From the NCBI GenBank assembly GCA_021234155.1, contig JAJEKV010000004.1:5582109-5646108 (forward strand): a stretch of DNA of 64,000 bases, written 5' to 3'. A program made the position numbers and the translations under genes. Below the pieces are notes generated by a model. It was not told where the DNA came from, ran no database searches, and saw only the letters and a program-made list of their open reading frames with translations. The DNA comes from Isoetes taiwanensis (lineage: Eukaryota; Streptophyta; Lycopodiopsida; Isoetales; Isoetaceae). How positions within the stretch are numbered: position 1 is the first letter of the stretch; each line of letters starts with the position of its first letter. Positions 46,913 through 59,817 of this stretch are shown here, in pieces.

Positions 46913-49900
46913 TGTGACAAGCCTGTCGCGTTGACCCTCCTGGCAACTCGGGATCTTGTCAAAACTTGCAAAGACTCTTGCTTAATTGGTGTGACAAACA
47001 GTTGAATATGGCGAAGAATTGAATCTTTCTTTGCTTGATATTTGAACCATTCTTATATTTCCATTATCCATTATGAACAATATAAATCCCCGAGAATAAA
47101 TCCACAATAATGTCAATATATTCAATATCAAACTGAGCAAATCAAATAGAACCTCTAGCTCTAGATCTCAGCCACAATCCCGGCTACATTGCTGCTATTA
47201 ACTTGACCACTGCCTTGCGGATTAACTGCACATGCACTCAATGGGGTTAGTCCTCGTGACTAAGTGGGGATCCCTGGCTGCCACTGCATGCATGGAAAAC
47301 ACTATGGAATCTTGGATACAAAGACATAAGCACAAGCAAAACAAAGATTCTATGTGAGTATAGTACTAGACAATGATAACTTAATTCAAGGAAGTACCAA
47401 ACATGAGCATCAAAAGCAGAGAAACATAGTCAAAAGTACTAAACATCATGAAATAGCTCCAGGACAAATGGGAAGCTCAGCCAGCCTACATGCAGGCCCT
47501 GTTAAGAGAGAATGCCCAGCCATCTCACATTTCGAGCCCCATTGGCAGAGTTGATGGAGTGAACCTCGTATGCGCATACCCTTCCTAGCCCACGTCTAGC
47601 GCTGGAAGACCTCTTACCATGGAGTCACAAGAGTTGATGCACAACCTCGCCAGGAAGCTACACCCGTGAGGAAGCCACGCCCGGTGTCACGGAGCACAAA
47701 TACAAAGAACACAGGTGATATGAGAATGCCGGAGCAGCCTAGGCCATCGAACCTATAGGCCCGACCTCGGAGGATCCAAGAGACATCAAAATACGAAGAC
47801 AACAGTGGAACAATGCAAAACCATAACATGTGATGTTCATTACTAAACATGTGACTAGATCTAGCCATTGTGAGGCTGTCCATACAATCTAACCATGTCG
47901 AAGTAGCTAACTCATTGGTGAAGATCATGATCACAATCCAAACATGTCGAGGAAGTCACAAGCCTGGCGGTCATTGATGTAGCTCCAATACCTATGTACT
48001 TTACTGATCAAGGAAAGATGCTAACTAACATCTTTCATAATGCAAAACTTACCGCCGAGCCATCCTCCCATGAGGAATACAACGTCCCATACCATTTATA
48101 CTTTGAATCCATTAGCTATGATGCTCTTGATAAAATACAATGCAACAACTTGGAAACTTATAGTTATGCACTCAGGCTAGCAGCACTTCACGTTATAGCC
48201 ACATTCAGAAACCCCCAAGCTTCACATGGCTCTCCTTGTATCAATGTGGACCCGTCTCATTCTCAATAATTCTTGATGTCGGATGACTGCTTATTCCAAT
48301 TCATGATCCACATACGAACTTGATGCTGAAATCCTTGATGCCGAGGGTTCGTTGACACTCTACATCTGTGCTAGGCTACTTCTCAGCATTAGACCCATCT
48401 CCATGAGCTAAGATTGATATTTTATCCCAATCCTTAGAATTTTACCATAGTTAGACAATTATTCAAACAATGCATATTCTTACTACTTGTGATTATTCTG
48501 CCCAGCTCTTCATGTTCCAATCTCCTTTGCTGCTAAGCTCAAATGCAACACAATTCCATCCATGGGTACCTAGCTTTATTTTATGACATGCAAATAAATT
48601 GACAAAATCAATAAATACAAGTCCAACAAGATAAAACACAAAATGACAAAAACATAACATGAACACAAAATGGCGTTAAAGCTCGGTGCCGACTAGAACC
48701 AATTCAATTCTGCCTTTTTTGAATTTTTCATGCTGAATCGGTGCTTCTCAATTATATTTGGCCATTTCTCACTCAGAATCAGCCCTTTCAGAGATGTTTC
48801 CACTCACTGGTTACCTTCTATAGACTTATGACCCTACCTAAGAATTTCTTCATGCATAGAACTCTATCCTCTTTTCCATTGCTTGCACCTCAAAAGATCG
48901 CCTTCTAGCTCCAAGAATCAAACTGCAGAAGAACATACATAGTGCAGTCAATTCTAATCCAACATCACAATTTCTGTCATAACTTTCTCATACGGATGAT
49001 TTTTCGGCATGATCAGACCCAATCCGGAAAGCTTACTCAAAAATCTTTCTAGCAAAAGAAAAATCACCTAAAAAGGATCTCGGGTCCTCGAGATATGATG
49101 CTCCAAAGTTTGGGCTCGAAAACTGCCCAGAATTGCTCCATGCTTTCATGCTCTGCAACAATCCTTTCTCCAAAGAGACAAAACCCTGAACTCATGCTGC
49201 ATACATGTTATGCATGTGTACATACGTACATATACTAGCCCATCAATTGCCCAGGTCTGTTACAGTCTCCCCTTCTATTAAACCCATGTCCTCATAGGTC
49301 GTTCATAGATTTGGTGAAGCATTCTTCCAGCCAATTTGAATCAATATGCAATTCCAACTTATTCACTAATCCATACCTCAACATCATCATTAGTTGCTTT
49401 CATTGCTCACAAGAAAAATTCCTTTTTAGCATCTTCATGCCAAACACAAAGCCTCTAGATAATGCTCCTCCTCCTGAGAATAACCTCTCCAATTGTCTCT
49501 TAAATATAATAGAATAGAATAGAAGAGAATAGTTTTTTTAAAGAGAACTATTAGTATCATAATTCCATAACTTGAACTTACTCTCTGATTTGCCATGTCA
49601 ACTCCCAAGGATCCAACATTGCTCTGATACCAATTGTGACGAGCCTGCCGAGTTGACCCTCCTAGCAACTCGAGATCTTGTCAAAACCTGCGAAGACTCT
49701 TGCTTGGTTGGTGTGACAAACAATTGAATATGGTGAAGAATTGAATCGTTCTTTGCTTGACATTTGAACCATTCTTATATTTCCATTATCCATTATGAAT
49801 AATATAAATCCAGAGGAATAAATTCACAATAATCTCAATACCTCTAACTCTAGATCTCAGCCACGATCCCGGCTACATTGCTGCCATTAACTTGACCACT

Positions 49901-50626
49901 GCCTTGCGGATTAACTGCACATGCACTCAATGGGGTTAGTCCTCGTGACTAAGTGGGGATCCCTGATTGCCACTGCATGCATGGAAAACAACTCTAGAAT
50001 CTTGGATACAAAGACATAAGCACAAGCAAAACAAAGATTCTACGTGAGTATAGTGCTAGACAATGACAACTTAATTCAAAGAAGTACCAAATATGAGCAT
50101 CAGAAGCAAAGAAACATAGTCAAAAGTACTAAACATCATGAAATAGCTCCAGGATAAATGAGAAGCTCAGCCAGCCCACGTGTAGGCGCTGTTAGCAGAG
50201 AAATGCCCAGCCAGCTCACATTCCGAGCCCCGTTGGCGGAGTTGGTGGGGTGAACCTCGTACACATACCCTTCCCAGCCCACGTCCGGCACTGGTGGACC
50301 TCTTACCATGGAGTCACAAGAGTTGATGCATAACCTCGCCAGGAAGCTACGCCCGTGAGGAAGCCATGCTCGATGTCACAGAGCACAAATACAAAGAACA
50401 CAGATGACATGAGAATGCTGGAGCAACCTAGGCCACCGAACCTAGAGGCCCGACCTCGGAGGATCCAAGAGATATCAAAATACGAAGACAACAAGGGAAC
50501 AATGCAAAGACCATAACATGTGATGTTCATTACTAAACATGTACCTAGATCTTGCCATTGCCGAGGCTGCCCATACAATTTAACCATGTCGAAGTAGCTA
50601 ACTCATTGGTGAAGATCATGATCACA
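46913..50626 (-). mobile_element. Small non-autonomous LTR retrotransposon
   Basis: LTRs at 46913-47935 and 49635-50626 both start TGTGAC and end GATCACA. On the minus strand the 5' LTR is the right-hand one, followed by two bases and the primer site. The 1.7-kb interior (47936-49634) has no readable gag or pol and contains a short GAATA-repeat LINE tail near 49508-49535. I found no matching 5-bp flanks. The LTRs look roughly nine-tenths identical by eye, so the insertion is old. The lone LTR at 23.3 kb belongs to the same family in the other direction. Confidence 0.82.
49621..49632 (-). promoter_or_regulatory. Primer-binding site, initiator tRNA-Met type
   Basis: The minus strand reads TGGTATCAGAGC two bases after the LTR end, a perfect 12-base match to the complement of the plant initiator tRNA-Met 3' end. 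It sets the element's direction. Confidence 0.9.
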
Positions 50627-50628
50627 AG

Positions 50629-50700
50629 TGTTCCTGGCAAACCTTCAACCTCAATGGCTTAGAACCTCCAGGTTGCTTACAACAACCACTCTATGTGAGA
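50629..50700 (-). repeat. Edge fragment of the 8-kb gypsy LTR family
   Basis: TGTTCCTGGCAAACCTTCAA followed by TGGCTTAGAACCTCCAGGTTGC matches the edge of the LTRs at 8131 and 12709 for about 70 bp. It then runs on with only weak resemblance (CCATTTGCAAGC, ATCATGATTTCAA, GCCAAAAGTCAGATGCC up to about 50880). This is a diverged member or a solo LTR; the far edge was not found. It abuts the LTR ending at 50626 almost exactly. Confidence 0.6.
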
Positions 50701-50879
50701 AAAAATCCCAAGAATAACTTGCCTGAATACAAGTTTAGCACTGCTTTCCCAAATCAGAAAGAAGACTGTTTCAGAAAGAATGATGCCATTTGCAAGCAAA
50801 GAGAGATTTGATCATGATTTCAAATCTTAAAGCTGCTTAAAGTCTTAAGAAATGTAGAGCCAAAAGTCAGATGCCAAAA

Positions 50880-51918
50880 GATTTGTAGCGATCACTCAAA
50901 TGTTCAGTTCTGACCGGGTAAAAAATGAGTCAATATCCTTCGCAGTGAGCAAATTTTTGCAGATCGAAGGATATGAATCTTTTTTGAGTTCTGACACCTA
51001 ATTCTTTCTCTGAGATGTATGCACGCAAGGATCAAACACTCTTTTTGCGAAAGCAAATGTAAGAAAGCCTTTAAATTCAAGATATTTGCACACAGCCTTC
51101 TCGAGCATCCATAGACACGAACGATTTGTGCAAGAAAGACCAGAAAAACTTGTGCATCGCGGTTCTCCGCTGATGCAAATCCGACTTGCTTAGTTCTATA
51201 ATGATGTCCTTAAGTATAAATAATTGCATCCGACAAAAGCTCTTATCTGACAAATGACCCTTAGCTCCTATACATGAATGTGGACTGATCTGCACCCTAA
51301 TGAGCATAAAATGGAAGTTAATACCCAGCAAGATTTCGGCTATGCATGAACGGCAAGCTCCTTACAGATGCTTCTTGCTCGAATCGACATAAGTTTCCCT
51401 CCTCTCTCAATCCCTACATGAAGGTGGACTAATCTGCATCCTAGTGAGCATAAAATGAAAGTTAATGCCCATCAAGATTTCGGATATGCATCAATGACAA
51501 GCTTCTTGCTCGAACTGACATAAGTTTCCCTCCTCTCTCAATCCGTGTTCCAAATCTAGCGTCCCGCACGGGGCAAGGGGAACGCCGCATGTGGCGTCAA
51601 ATGCGGTATTCCGACACAAATACCAACACCCTCCCAAAATAATAAAGAAGATACCTGTGTATAACACCCTCCCAAAATAATAAAGAATATATCTGTGTCA
51701 GGCTTTGAATATGGCAATGGTGCGCGAAGAGGTTCTATAAAAATGCGCCAAAAGAATATGCCCTTTAACTAGGTTATACGATAATGCCAGAATATAGTTC
51801 CTTCTTGATCAGGAACAGTAAAATTGTACAAAAGATTTGTTTGTCTGAATCGGACTTGTGTGACATATGTAGGTCCATCTCGCCTTGATGTTCTTCTTTG
51901 ATGCACACCATACCTCCA
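50880..51918. other. Non-coding stretch with tandem repeats
   Basis: No gene. An imperfect duplication of about 130 bp (GTGGACT.ATCTGCA.CCTA, then GAGCATAAAATG) lies at about 51287-51545. A shorter one, ACACCCTCCCAAAATAATAA, is near 51627 and 51665. Much of it may be diverged LTR. Confidence 0.4.
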
Positions 51919-51927
51919 AAAAAATAA

Positions 51928-54900
51928 GGGAAAATTATAAAAATGCCCCTATATTTTATAGAAATTATGAAAATGGCCTTTTCTAGAGCCTAGTTGAACT
52001 CCAACACAAACCAACAACCATGCTGAATGAATGAGCCATAGGAGCCCTCCTCTTTACTTCAAAATGAAAAAGTACATCATATTCCTAGAACACTTCCAAC
52101 AAAATCCCTCATGCCCACCGGCCTTTTCGGGTGTACAGTATAATCAAGTACTCTGACAAACTTGTATAGTGGACTACAAGGTAAAACTGGAACAGGCCTT
52201 AAGCTTGCAACTCCATGTTCGCAAAACAATGACGCCAACAGCAATAAAACTCGAGAGGAACATCGACTCATTCTAAGAACCACCCAACACTGCGAGGCGC
52301 GTCATGTCTACAAAGGCCATTCATCTGCAAGCCAACCCATCATGGGGATACCTGCAACCAGGCCAATTGACCTCAACCTGTAGCCTGCAAAACCCACCAA
52401 ATGCAACCCACAGGGCATGAGGGCCCTAACCCAAGCACGAGGGCCACCAAATCTCGGTCACGAGGGCGAACATTCATGCAAAACCACCAAAGGCAACATC
52501 CCCCAGGCACAAGGCCCCTAACCCAGGCACGAGGGCAAAATACTCACGAAGCGAAGGCCACCACAAAAATCCACACCTCTACTGCCCGACACGAGAGCCA
52601 TCCTCCCGTTGGCATCCCACAAACCACTAATCACGAAAGGGAATCACCGCAACATCAAATACTTGGCACTAGGACTATAAGTTCCTGCACGAGGGCTGAA
52701 GACTATTAAGAACAAAAATACTAGAAGCTACCACCTAGAAAGGACAAAGAAATGAGGGCAGAGAACAGAAAGACCGAACAAGAAACTATCTAAAGATACT
52801 AGGAGCCCAAAGGCACAAGGGGTGGGAGGGGGGGAGCAAGCAACCTAATGAGGAGAGGCTAGAGAACGGCTGATAGAGACAACATGAGAAAAACAGGCTT
52901 AAATACTCCAAAGGGAACACTCTAAAGAGGACACGTCAACTAGCCTCAAGAAGCGGATTTATACGCTTATCTCAAACGCAGAGATAAATCGTACTTCTAG
53001 AGCCTAGTTGAACTCCAACACAAACCAACAACCATCTTTGAAAAAAAAGATGAAAGAGAACCGGATAGCGACCACGTCAGGTGCATCTAGAATGCTAGGT
53101 AGCAACCAACATGCCCAGTGCGACCGTGACAACGTAGATAAAGGAAGAGAAACGAGCACGGATCTCATCTCTAAACTTCTAAAGTGGGACCGAAGTCTAA
53201 CGGCCGGATCCAAGCAAAGACGAATGAACCAAAGAGAATCAATAAGCACACAAAAAGAAATGAAGACAACTAACGAGTGCAGGCAAGCTAACCTAAAGGT
53301 TCGAACCACTCATAAATACAAAAAGGAGCAGGGAAAAAGCAGCAAGACATTGAGAGGGGTCCACAAAGCAGGTCCAACAACTAATAGCACAAAGGAACAC
53401 TAACATAGAGATGGAACAAACGCTAAAAAGCCAAAAGGGATTCACATACAACCTCCAACTGCAAGAGAGCAAAAGAAGACATGTAAAACACGTTAAGAGC
53501 ACGAAACTACTAGTATAAAACCACTTGAATAAGAGCAGCAAAGCTCCAAACTTCACAAGGCCTACGACTACAAAGCTCTAGAATAACCCAGCACCAAAAT
53601 AGAAACGCGATCAGTGCAACTCGAAGCGTACTCAAAACACGACGCAGACCAAAATCTACAAAACTGAGCTAAGCATCCATAAGAAAGGCAAAACAGAAAG
53701 CTTAAGCAAGTACACATCCTGACCACCCCCAACAAATTATGCACAAATTAAAGCATGCAAAGGCTAGTAAAAAAAATGAAGGAAAGATGAGGCCAAGGGA
53801 AGAGAGAATCGAGTTATAAGCCCCCGTCAAATACCCAACCGACTCAAAACAAAGCAAGGAGAAAGGTTAGTATGCACCAAAACTGATAAGATGTGTACGC
53901 AACACTACAAAAGGATGAAGGCATGTGATTAGTAGAAAGGCAGAAGCAAGGCTTGAGACCGGCTCAAGGGTCAACCAAGGTCAACTAGCCTCCAAAGCCC
54001 CATGAGAACCCGTGGACCCGACTCCAAATTGACAGGCACAAAATTGCAAGATCTATAACACGCTAGCAAAATGAACCTAGCCCATAAAAACCATTAGCAA
54101 ACCTGGGAAAACTACTAACTAGAGTGCCCAACCAATAGGCGTCCTTCCAACGTTGCAATGCTAACATTAAGCTAAAGGCATTCAATTAAACTCACACAGA
54201 CCAACCAACTCTTGCAAAAGGAGAAACTGGATGTCTTCAAACTTTACAAGGGACTAACCAATGGCAAACTAGATAAAACTGTGAAGCAAATAAATGAGTA
54301 ATGCTACATAGTACACATCAAAGACCATCCAAAATTCACCTTAGAAGGTCGAGTATAGCAAAGAGGCAAAAATCAACCTACCGAGGTCTAGAAGATCCAA
54401 AATATAATAAAACTAAGACTCTACAAGCAAGACAACCTAGAGCAGCAAAGCTATTAATGCAGATCCACTCAAAGAATATGAGCACAGCTAGAAGCTATAC
54501 AAAGCCCTCACATAAGATGAGTCATAGCAAACCCTAAGGCGCGAACCTTAAATGTGTGAGTCAACGAAAACAATTAATAGCCAAGGGTCCAGAAACCACA
54601 ATGCTCGCGCCCTACAAAATAGGTGATACCAGACGCGCATAAGAAAACTAAACCTTGCAACTAGGTCGCTCCATAAAAAGGCAACTTAGAATAGATACAA
54701 ACACCTATTCTTGCAAAGCGAGTGGACCTATGCCACTAGACCAATCTGTAAAAAGAACCAACTTGAGAGGTAAAGAAGGCCATACTACTGCATAAAACAT
54801 GCCAAGAGAGCAAACGAAAGTAGCAAACTCGATTCAAATGAACAGAGGCAAAACATAGAGACTACCCTAAGAACATAGATGCCATAATGGAAAGATACCC

Positions 54901-57900
54901 CTAATAGAGGTCAATAGTGACCACCTAAGAAGAATCAATGCGTGTCAAACCAAAAGGCAACTCTAAAGCACCACACCACCATGGGTGACATACAAAAACA
55001 ACCAAGCTCGATAGCAACAATCGGGACATCATCAGAGACAATAAAGCAACTCACGTCGGGTCGAAGAAGACATACCCATTCCGTGGCATGAACCTATAAA
55101 AGTCTACCTCAAGGCCTATTCCATGACGCTAAACTAGAGCTACCTCTAACAAGGAGTAACCAACAAAAGATGATAGCTACATAAAAATGCAATGCATGGG
55201 TCATACAAACTATAAATTGCAAAGAAGATTGTAACAACTAAAGTCACCAGTTCCAATAGGAACATCAAACTGGCATGGAACCAGCGCAAATGGCTAAAAT
55301 AACAAAGGAAGGCATTGGGTGGGCATTAGACAACAAGGTATACCGTGTGAGACTGCACAAAAGGTAAGATATCGGCACATACCCAGACCAGCCACAAATA
55401 AAAAATCTACAAGCTAAAAATGCATCTACTACAAGGACAAGAACTGCAAGACTACTGATCAACCACACAATGAAAAGGATTAGCACTAAAAAGGCCAACT
55501 AGACTATTAAGGCCGTGGAAATGCAAGCAATGGCAAGTAAGGCTACCGCCCAAGCAAAGGTTGTGTATGGGTATACAATCAGCCAATGCAATGGTACGAG
55601 GACAGACAACCATGCTAGATATACAAGGGGGGATACACAAACTGTTAACTAGGTAGAAAATACTAACTGGAAATAAACAGCACCAACGATTCAAAGGAAC
55701 AACTGGTATGTTAACAGGAAATAAATAGCACTAAAGATTCAAAGGATCAAACTGGTCAAGCGGATTATTTGGAACAATGAGAGTATACATGAAATACTAA
55801 CTGGAAATAAACAGCACCAACGATTCAAAGGATCAAACTGGTATGTTAACGGAAATAAATAGCACCAATGATTCAAAGGATCAAACTGGTCAAGAGGATT
55901 TATTCGGAACAATTTGACAAGATTGCACCACCTAAAATCCTTAAAATGCACCGATAAAAAGGCATACGCAGTACCAAAACTACAACCATTACTTACAGCC
56001 TAGATGGACAGCCCGAACATAGTCAAAGTGACATGGGTTGTCCGCACAAAGTAGAATTCCTTGTACAGCTTTGTGATACATGCAGTGGGGAGCTACTGGA
56101 GCTTAATGAAATGCGCTGGGAAAAATGCTTAAACCAGCTCCGAGAGGATTGAATTTGCCATTGCAGAATCTCATGTACATAAAAGTCTCGACATATACTG
56201 CAAAAAACACCGCATACACGAGCCCACATATAGTCTAAGGTGAAAAACATCTGCTCAAAACTTCCCAAAGAGAGATCTAAAAGCTCCTGGATCTGCAACC
56301 CTCTGCAGCTGAAAATTGCAGCACAATATCCATGGCAACTGTCAAAATAATGTGGAACGCATACACATCCGGCTAAATGCAGCTTATGTGAAAATTAACT
56401 CATCAGAAGATTATGCGATGCTTTCCTACTTGAAACGTTTAAACAAAATGAACAAGCCTAGGTATTTAGAATACATGCCAGAAAGGATACAAAGCTGGAA
56501 ATAGATAGACTGATAGAAGGCAGAATCACATCAAGAGTTTACAATCATGTATAACACAGACAGCTCTAGAAATGAAGTAGCCAAAACTGACCCTCATAAT
56601 ACCTTCAATATCAAATTCGAATGAACTTACAAGGAAGACTTAACCTGCGCACCAACACGCAGTAGTAGGCTGTAGAAAGCCACAAACCGATCTCCTCTCT
56701 TGGCAATGCAATCACTGCATCCAAATGGTAAAGTAACGAAACAGATGTAAAATAAGTACAAGATCGTCTTCCCAGAGAAGCCTTGAATTAAAATCTCTCA
56801 TAGCAACAAAGACTGCAAAACACTGGCGTAAGTTCTGATCCCTTATCTCCTTACGCAAATTTCCGCCACCATCCAGTGAGGACGAACAATAGAGACATGG
56901 CTGTAGTAGCCGTTGCAAAGAGGAGTGGGCCAACATAGCCCTGGCTAGGAACCTCGTAAGAGAACCAAATGCAAGGGAGGTTCAACTTAAAATCTATAGA
57001 AACAGAGGAACAAATGCAAGAGAGGTTCAACTTAAAATCTATAGAAACAGAGGAACTATTATGGACAACAAACGAAGAAATAAGGAAGCAAAAAATCAAG
57101 ATGAGGTGAACTCAAGCAAAAGAAAACAGCGAGATCAAAAGAGCCTGGCAGAAATCTCTGAAAGGTTGCAAATGCAAACAAATGCTCCAGACTGCCAAAC
57201 ATCTCCTTAGATCTTATATTTGACCCGTAACTTACTGAACAACAACGAAGGCACAGTTTGATTGAAAGCCAAGAAACAAATTAAGGGTGCAAGCCCCCTC
57301 AGAGGGACGAGACAGGGAGCTAGAAACGTCTGCATAGGCTCAGCTTGCCGACCAAGCCTAGAAGTAGCAGCCAACAACCTCTGCGTCCACGGTTAGCAAA
57401 TTAAAAGGGACAAAAAATAATCTTAAGACTTACCACACAAACAACAACCGGCAAAGGCTACACCGAATCAGCGCCCAAGTACAGTCGGCCATGAACTCGA
57501 GCCCATCCCTAGAGCTTTTAGGTGCCAACCGCCTCTTGGACTTGGGTCATAGCCAAGGCTGCACCGATGGTCAAATAAACCCAAGCCGACTATCTTAGAT
57601 CTTCACGCAACCATCTTCTGTAAACAAAACTAAAGCTACTAGAACAAGCAAACTTCGCCACGAACCCAGACATACAGAGCTGACATGACCCAGAGCAGTG
57701 CAAACCATCCGGAGGACACATGAACAGCCTGAGACGATGACATGGGACACCTAACAATAGAGCAAGCCGGGAAGAAGCCATCAAGAAAATAAAATAAAAT
57801 GAAATACAAAACATAAGGCATCAAGCCTCCTCTGCCGGGACTCGGTAAGTGAGGAGACCAGCATAAAGGGAAGCCAAAGCGCACAAGCACAAAACTCTGA

Positions 57901-58696
57901 CGTAGCAAGCAACCTAATGAGGAGAGGCTAGAGAACGGCTGATAGAGACAACAGGAGAAAAACAGGCTTAAATACTCCAAAGGGAACACTCTAAAGAGGA
58001 CACGTCAACTAGCCTCAAAGAAGCGGATTTATCTGCTTATCTCGAAACGCAGATAAATCGTACATATTTTTGAAAATTATCTAAATGCCCCTATTGTTTC
58101 TTCTATGAGCAAGAAGAATGGGTGTATGCAGGCAACAAATGAGGCGCAGATCAAGCTTTGGGCTTCCTTTTTCTATTTTATTTGCACCATAGCCATGCTG
58201 CATCTGAAGTTCCGCTTGTGCACTGCCATCACATTTTTCCAGAAGTGAAAGAATGTCTGAAATCTTCGGATCTGCCCAAGCTCGGGTGCTCTGAGAATTT
58301 GGGCAAAAATTGGGCGAGAAGCCGGATTGAGGCCCAGAAATTCTGTGGGTTTGGTTGGTTTGATTCAGAGCTTTAGGGTTTGTGGTAGAACCACGGCCAA
58401 ATATATGTGTCCTTACTGGGAATTCTATTAACAGTTGCTAAAATAGCCATAGCCAAAGTGGAAATTTTCCAGTTTGATGAGCTAAGCCATAGCCAAAGTG
58501 GGAAAGACGCTCTCTTGGAGCTCTGTCTAATTTAAAGATTGCAAAATGATCTCCTGCCGGAACCATCTTCGTGGATGGGCTCTTCTTCTGCGGACTGTAG
58601 GTATAAGAATAAGCAGGGACATTTTAATAAATTAAGAAAATACAAGGGCATTTTCATAAATATTTAAAAATACAAGGGTATTTTTATAATTTTCCC
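51928..58696. mobile_element. Mutator-like (MULE) element, no transposase
   Basis: The ends are inverted repeats of at least 50 bp (51928-51978 and 58646-58696) starting GGGAAAATTATAAAAAT, the usual form of plant MULE termini. They are flanked by a perfect 9-bp direct repeat AAAAAATAA (51919-51927 and 58697-58705), the size Mutator transposases make. The 6.77-kb interior has no MURA-like or other recognisable protein on either strand. It contains two blocks with the same ends but different middles (see the internal repeat entry) and several small tandem duplications (about 55690-55910 and 56955-57060). It is non-autonomous, or a carrier of captured sequence I cannot identify. Confidence 0.88.
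51979..58057. repeat. Two internal blocks sharing both ends
   Basis: Block 1 is 51979-52996 and block 2 is 52997-58057. Both begin TTCTAGAGCCTAGTTGAACT and run through ACAAACCAACAACCA. Both end with the same segment of about 155 bp, from GCAAGCAACCTAATGAGG to AAATCGTAC (52838-52996 and 57907-58057). The middles, about 0.8 and 4.9 kb, look unrelated. On the minus strand the shared end segment has TATTTAAG before a pyrimidine-rich run, which resembles a promoter. Confidence 0.75.
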
Positions 58697-58705
58697 AAAA
58701 AATAA

Positions 58706-59534
58706 AGTTCATCTGTTTGATTCCAACATTTCCTAACATAGCAGATTTAAGTTAAATGCCATTGTATTGTAACATTGCTTTCTTATCAAGTTGGTTATGT
58801 TTGTGATAACTATACATGATCCAACATATTATGGATACCAGGTGGGCATAGATCTAAATAATATGACCTCCTATCGACACCAATTATGACAATTTCACAA
58901 AAGTGAAGCAGTTTGGATGGACCATTTATGACGTTGGGCTCAAACTTACTTAAACTGGTCGTGAGATTAAGATGTTTGTTACTTCTAACAAAGGGCACTC
59001 TTAGGGTGTTGCAGGTTAGACAATGCAGCAACAATGACAGCATAAATATAAATCTGCCAGAACAAATCTTAAACTACCCTTTCTTTATTATCGTGCATTT
59101 ACCATAAACAAACTCAGTCTAATCAATAGAAGCAAATGACCCTGCATTTTGAGGACCTTAGAAGTCAGAATCATCAAGAAGAGAATATTTTGCATGTTCT
59201 CAACTAGATAAACTGCATCAAATCCAATATTATATCTGGCTAAGAATGCATTAGAAGCCAAGAACAATCCGATGTCTCAATATCTGGCCGTAGAACTTTG
59301 CGCTTCAATAGTTGTGGCATGATCTTCTCGCCAATTGCAAGAGCCAAAAGAGAAATTTGATTAAAAAGATGAGGAACCCCAAAATTATGTGAAAATTTTA
59401 GAAACTTTTGAAAAATCGAAAGTCACTTCCCAAAACTTTAAGAAAATAAGAAAATAACTTAAAAAGAATTATATTAACCTTCAATTATTAATTTAGCATG
59501 GTTAGCTTTTAATTAATACTTAAATTAACATAGC
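58706..59534. other. Non-coding stretch, nothing recognised
   Basis: AT-rich flank between the MULE and the next LINE. No coding signal seen. Confidence 0.35.
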
Positions 59535-59817
59535 TAACCTTGCCTTAGGGGCTGCTGGTTTGGTTAATGGCAAGATGAAGGTATATGTGCCTCCTCGTCG
59601 ACAGGCGAAGGCAAAGACACCCCCAAAAACCGCTAGGCCAAGCAGGGCGAGCGTCCAGGGGCATCCGCGCAGGCGGTCGAGGAGAGGGCGGATTGAGGCC
59701 TTCCACAACTACAAAGACATCCATCGTGGTCCCGGAGCAAGTCGCCCGAAAGTTATTCCCAACCACGCAGCCGGCCCTCGGGCACTCGGATGGGTCTACT
59801 GACCGATTCAAAGATAG

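Noticed and set aside
52401-54537. Genes within the MULE-like element
   Set aside because: Frames are short, compositionally biased by A-rich DNA, and show no motif on either strand.
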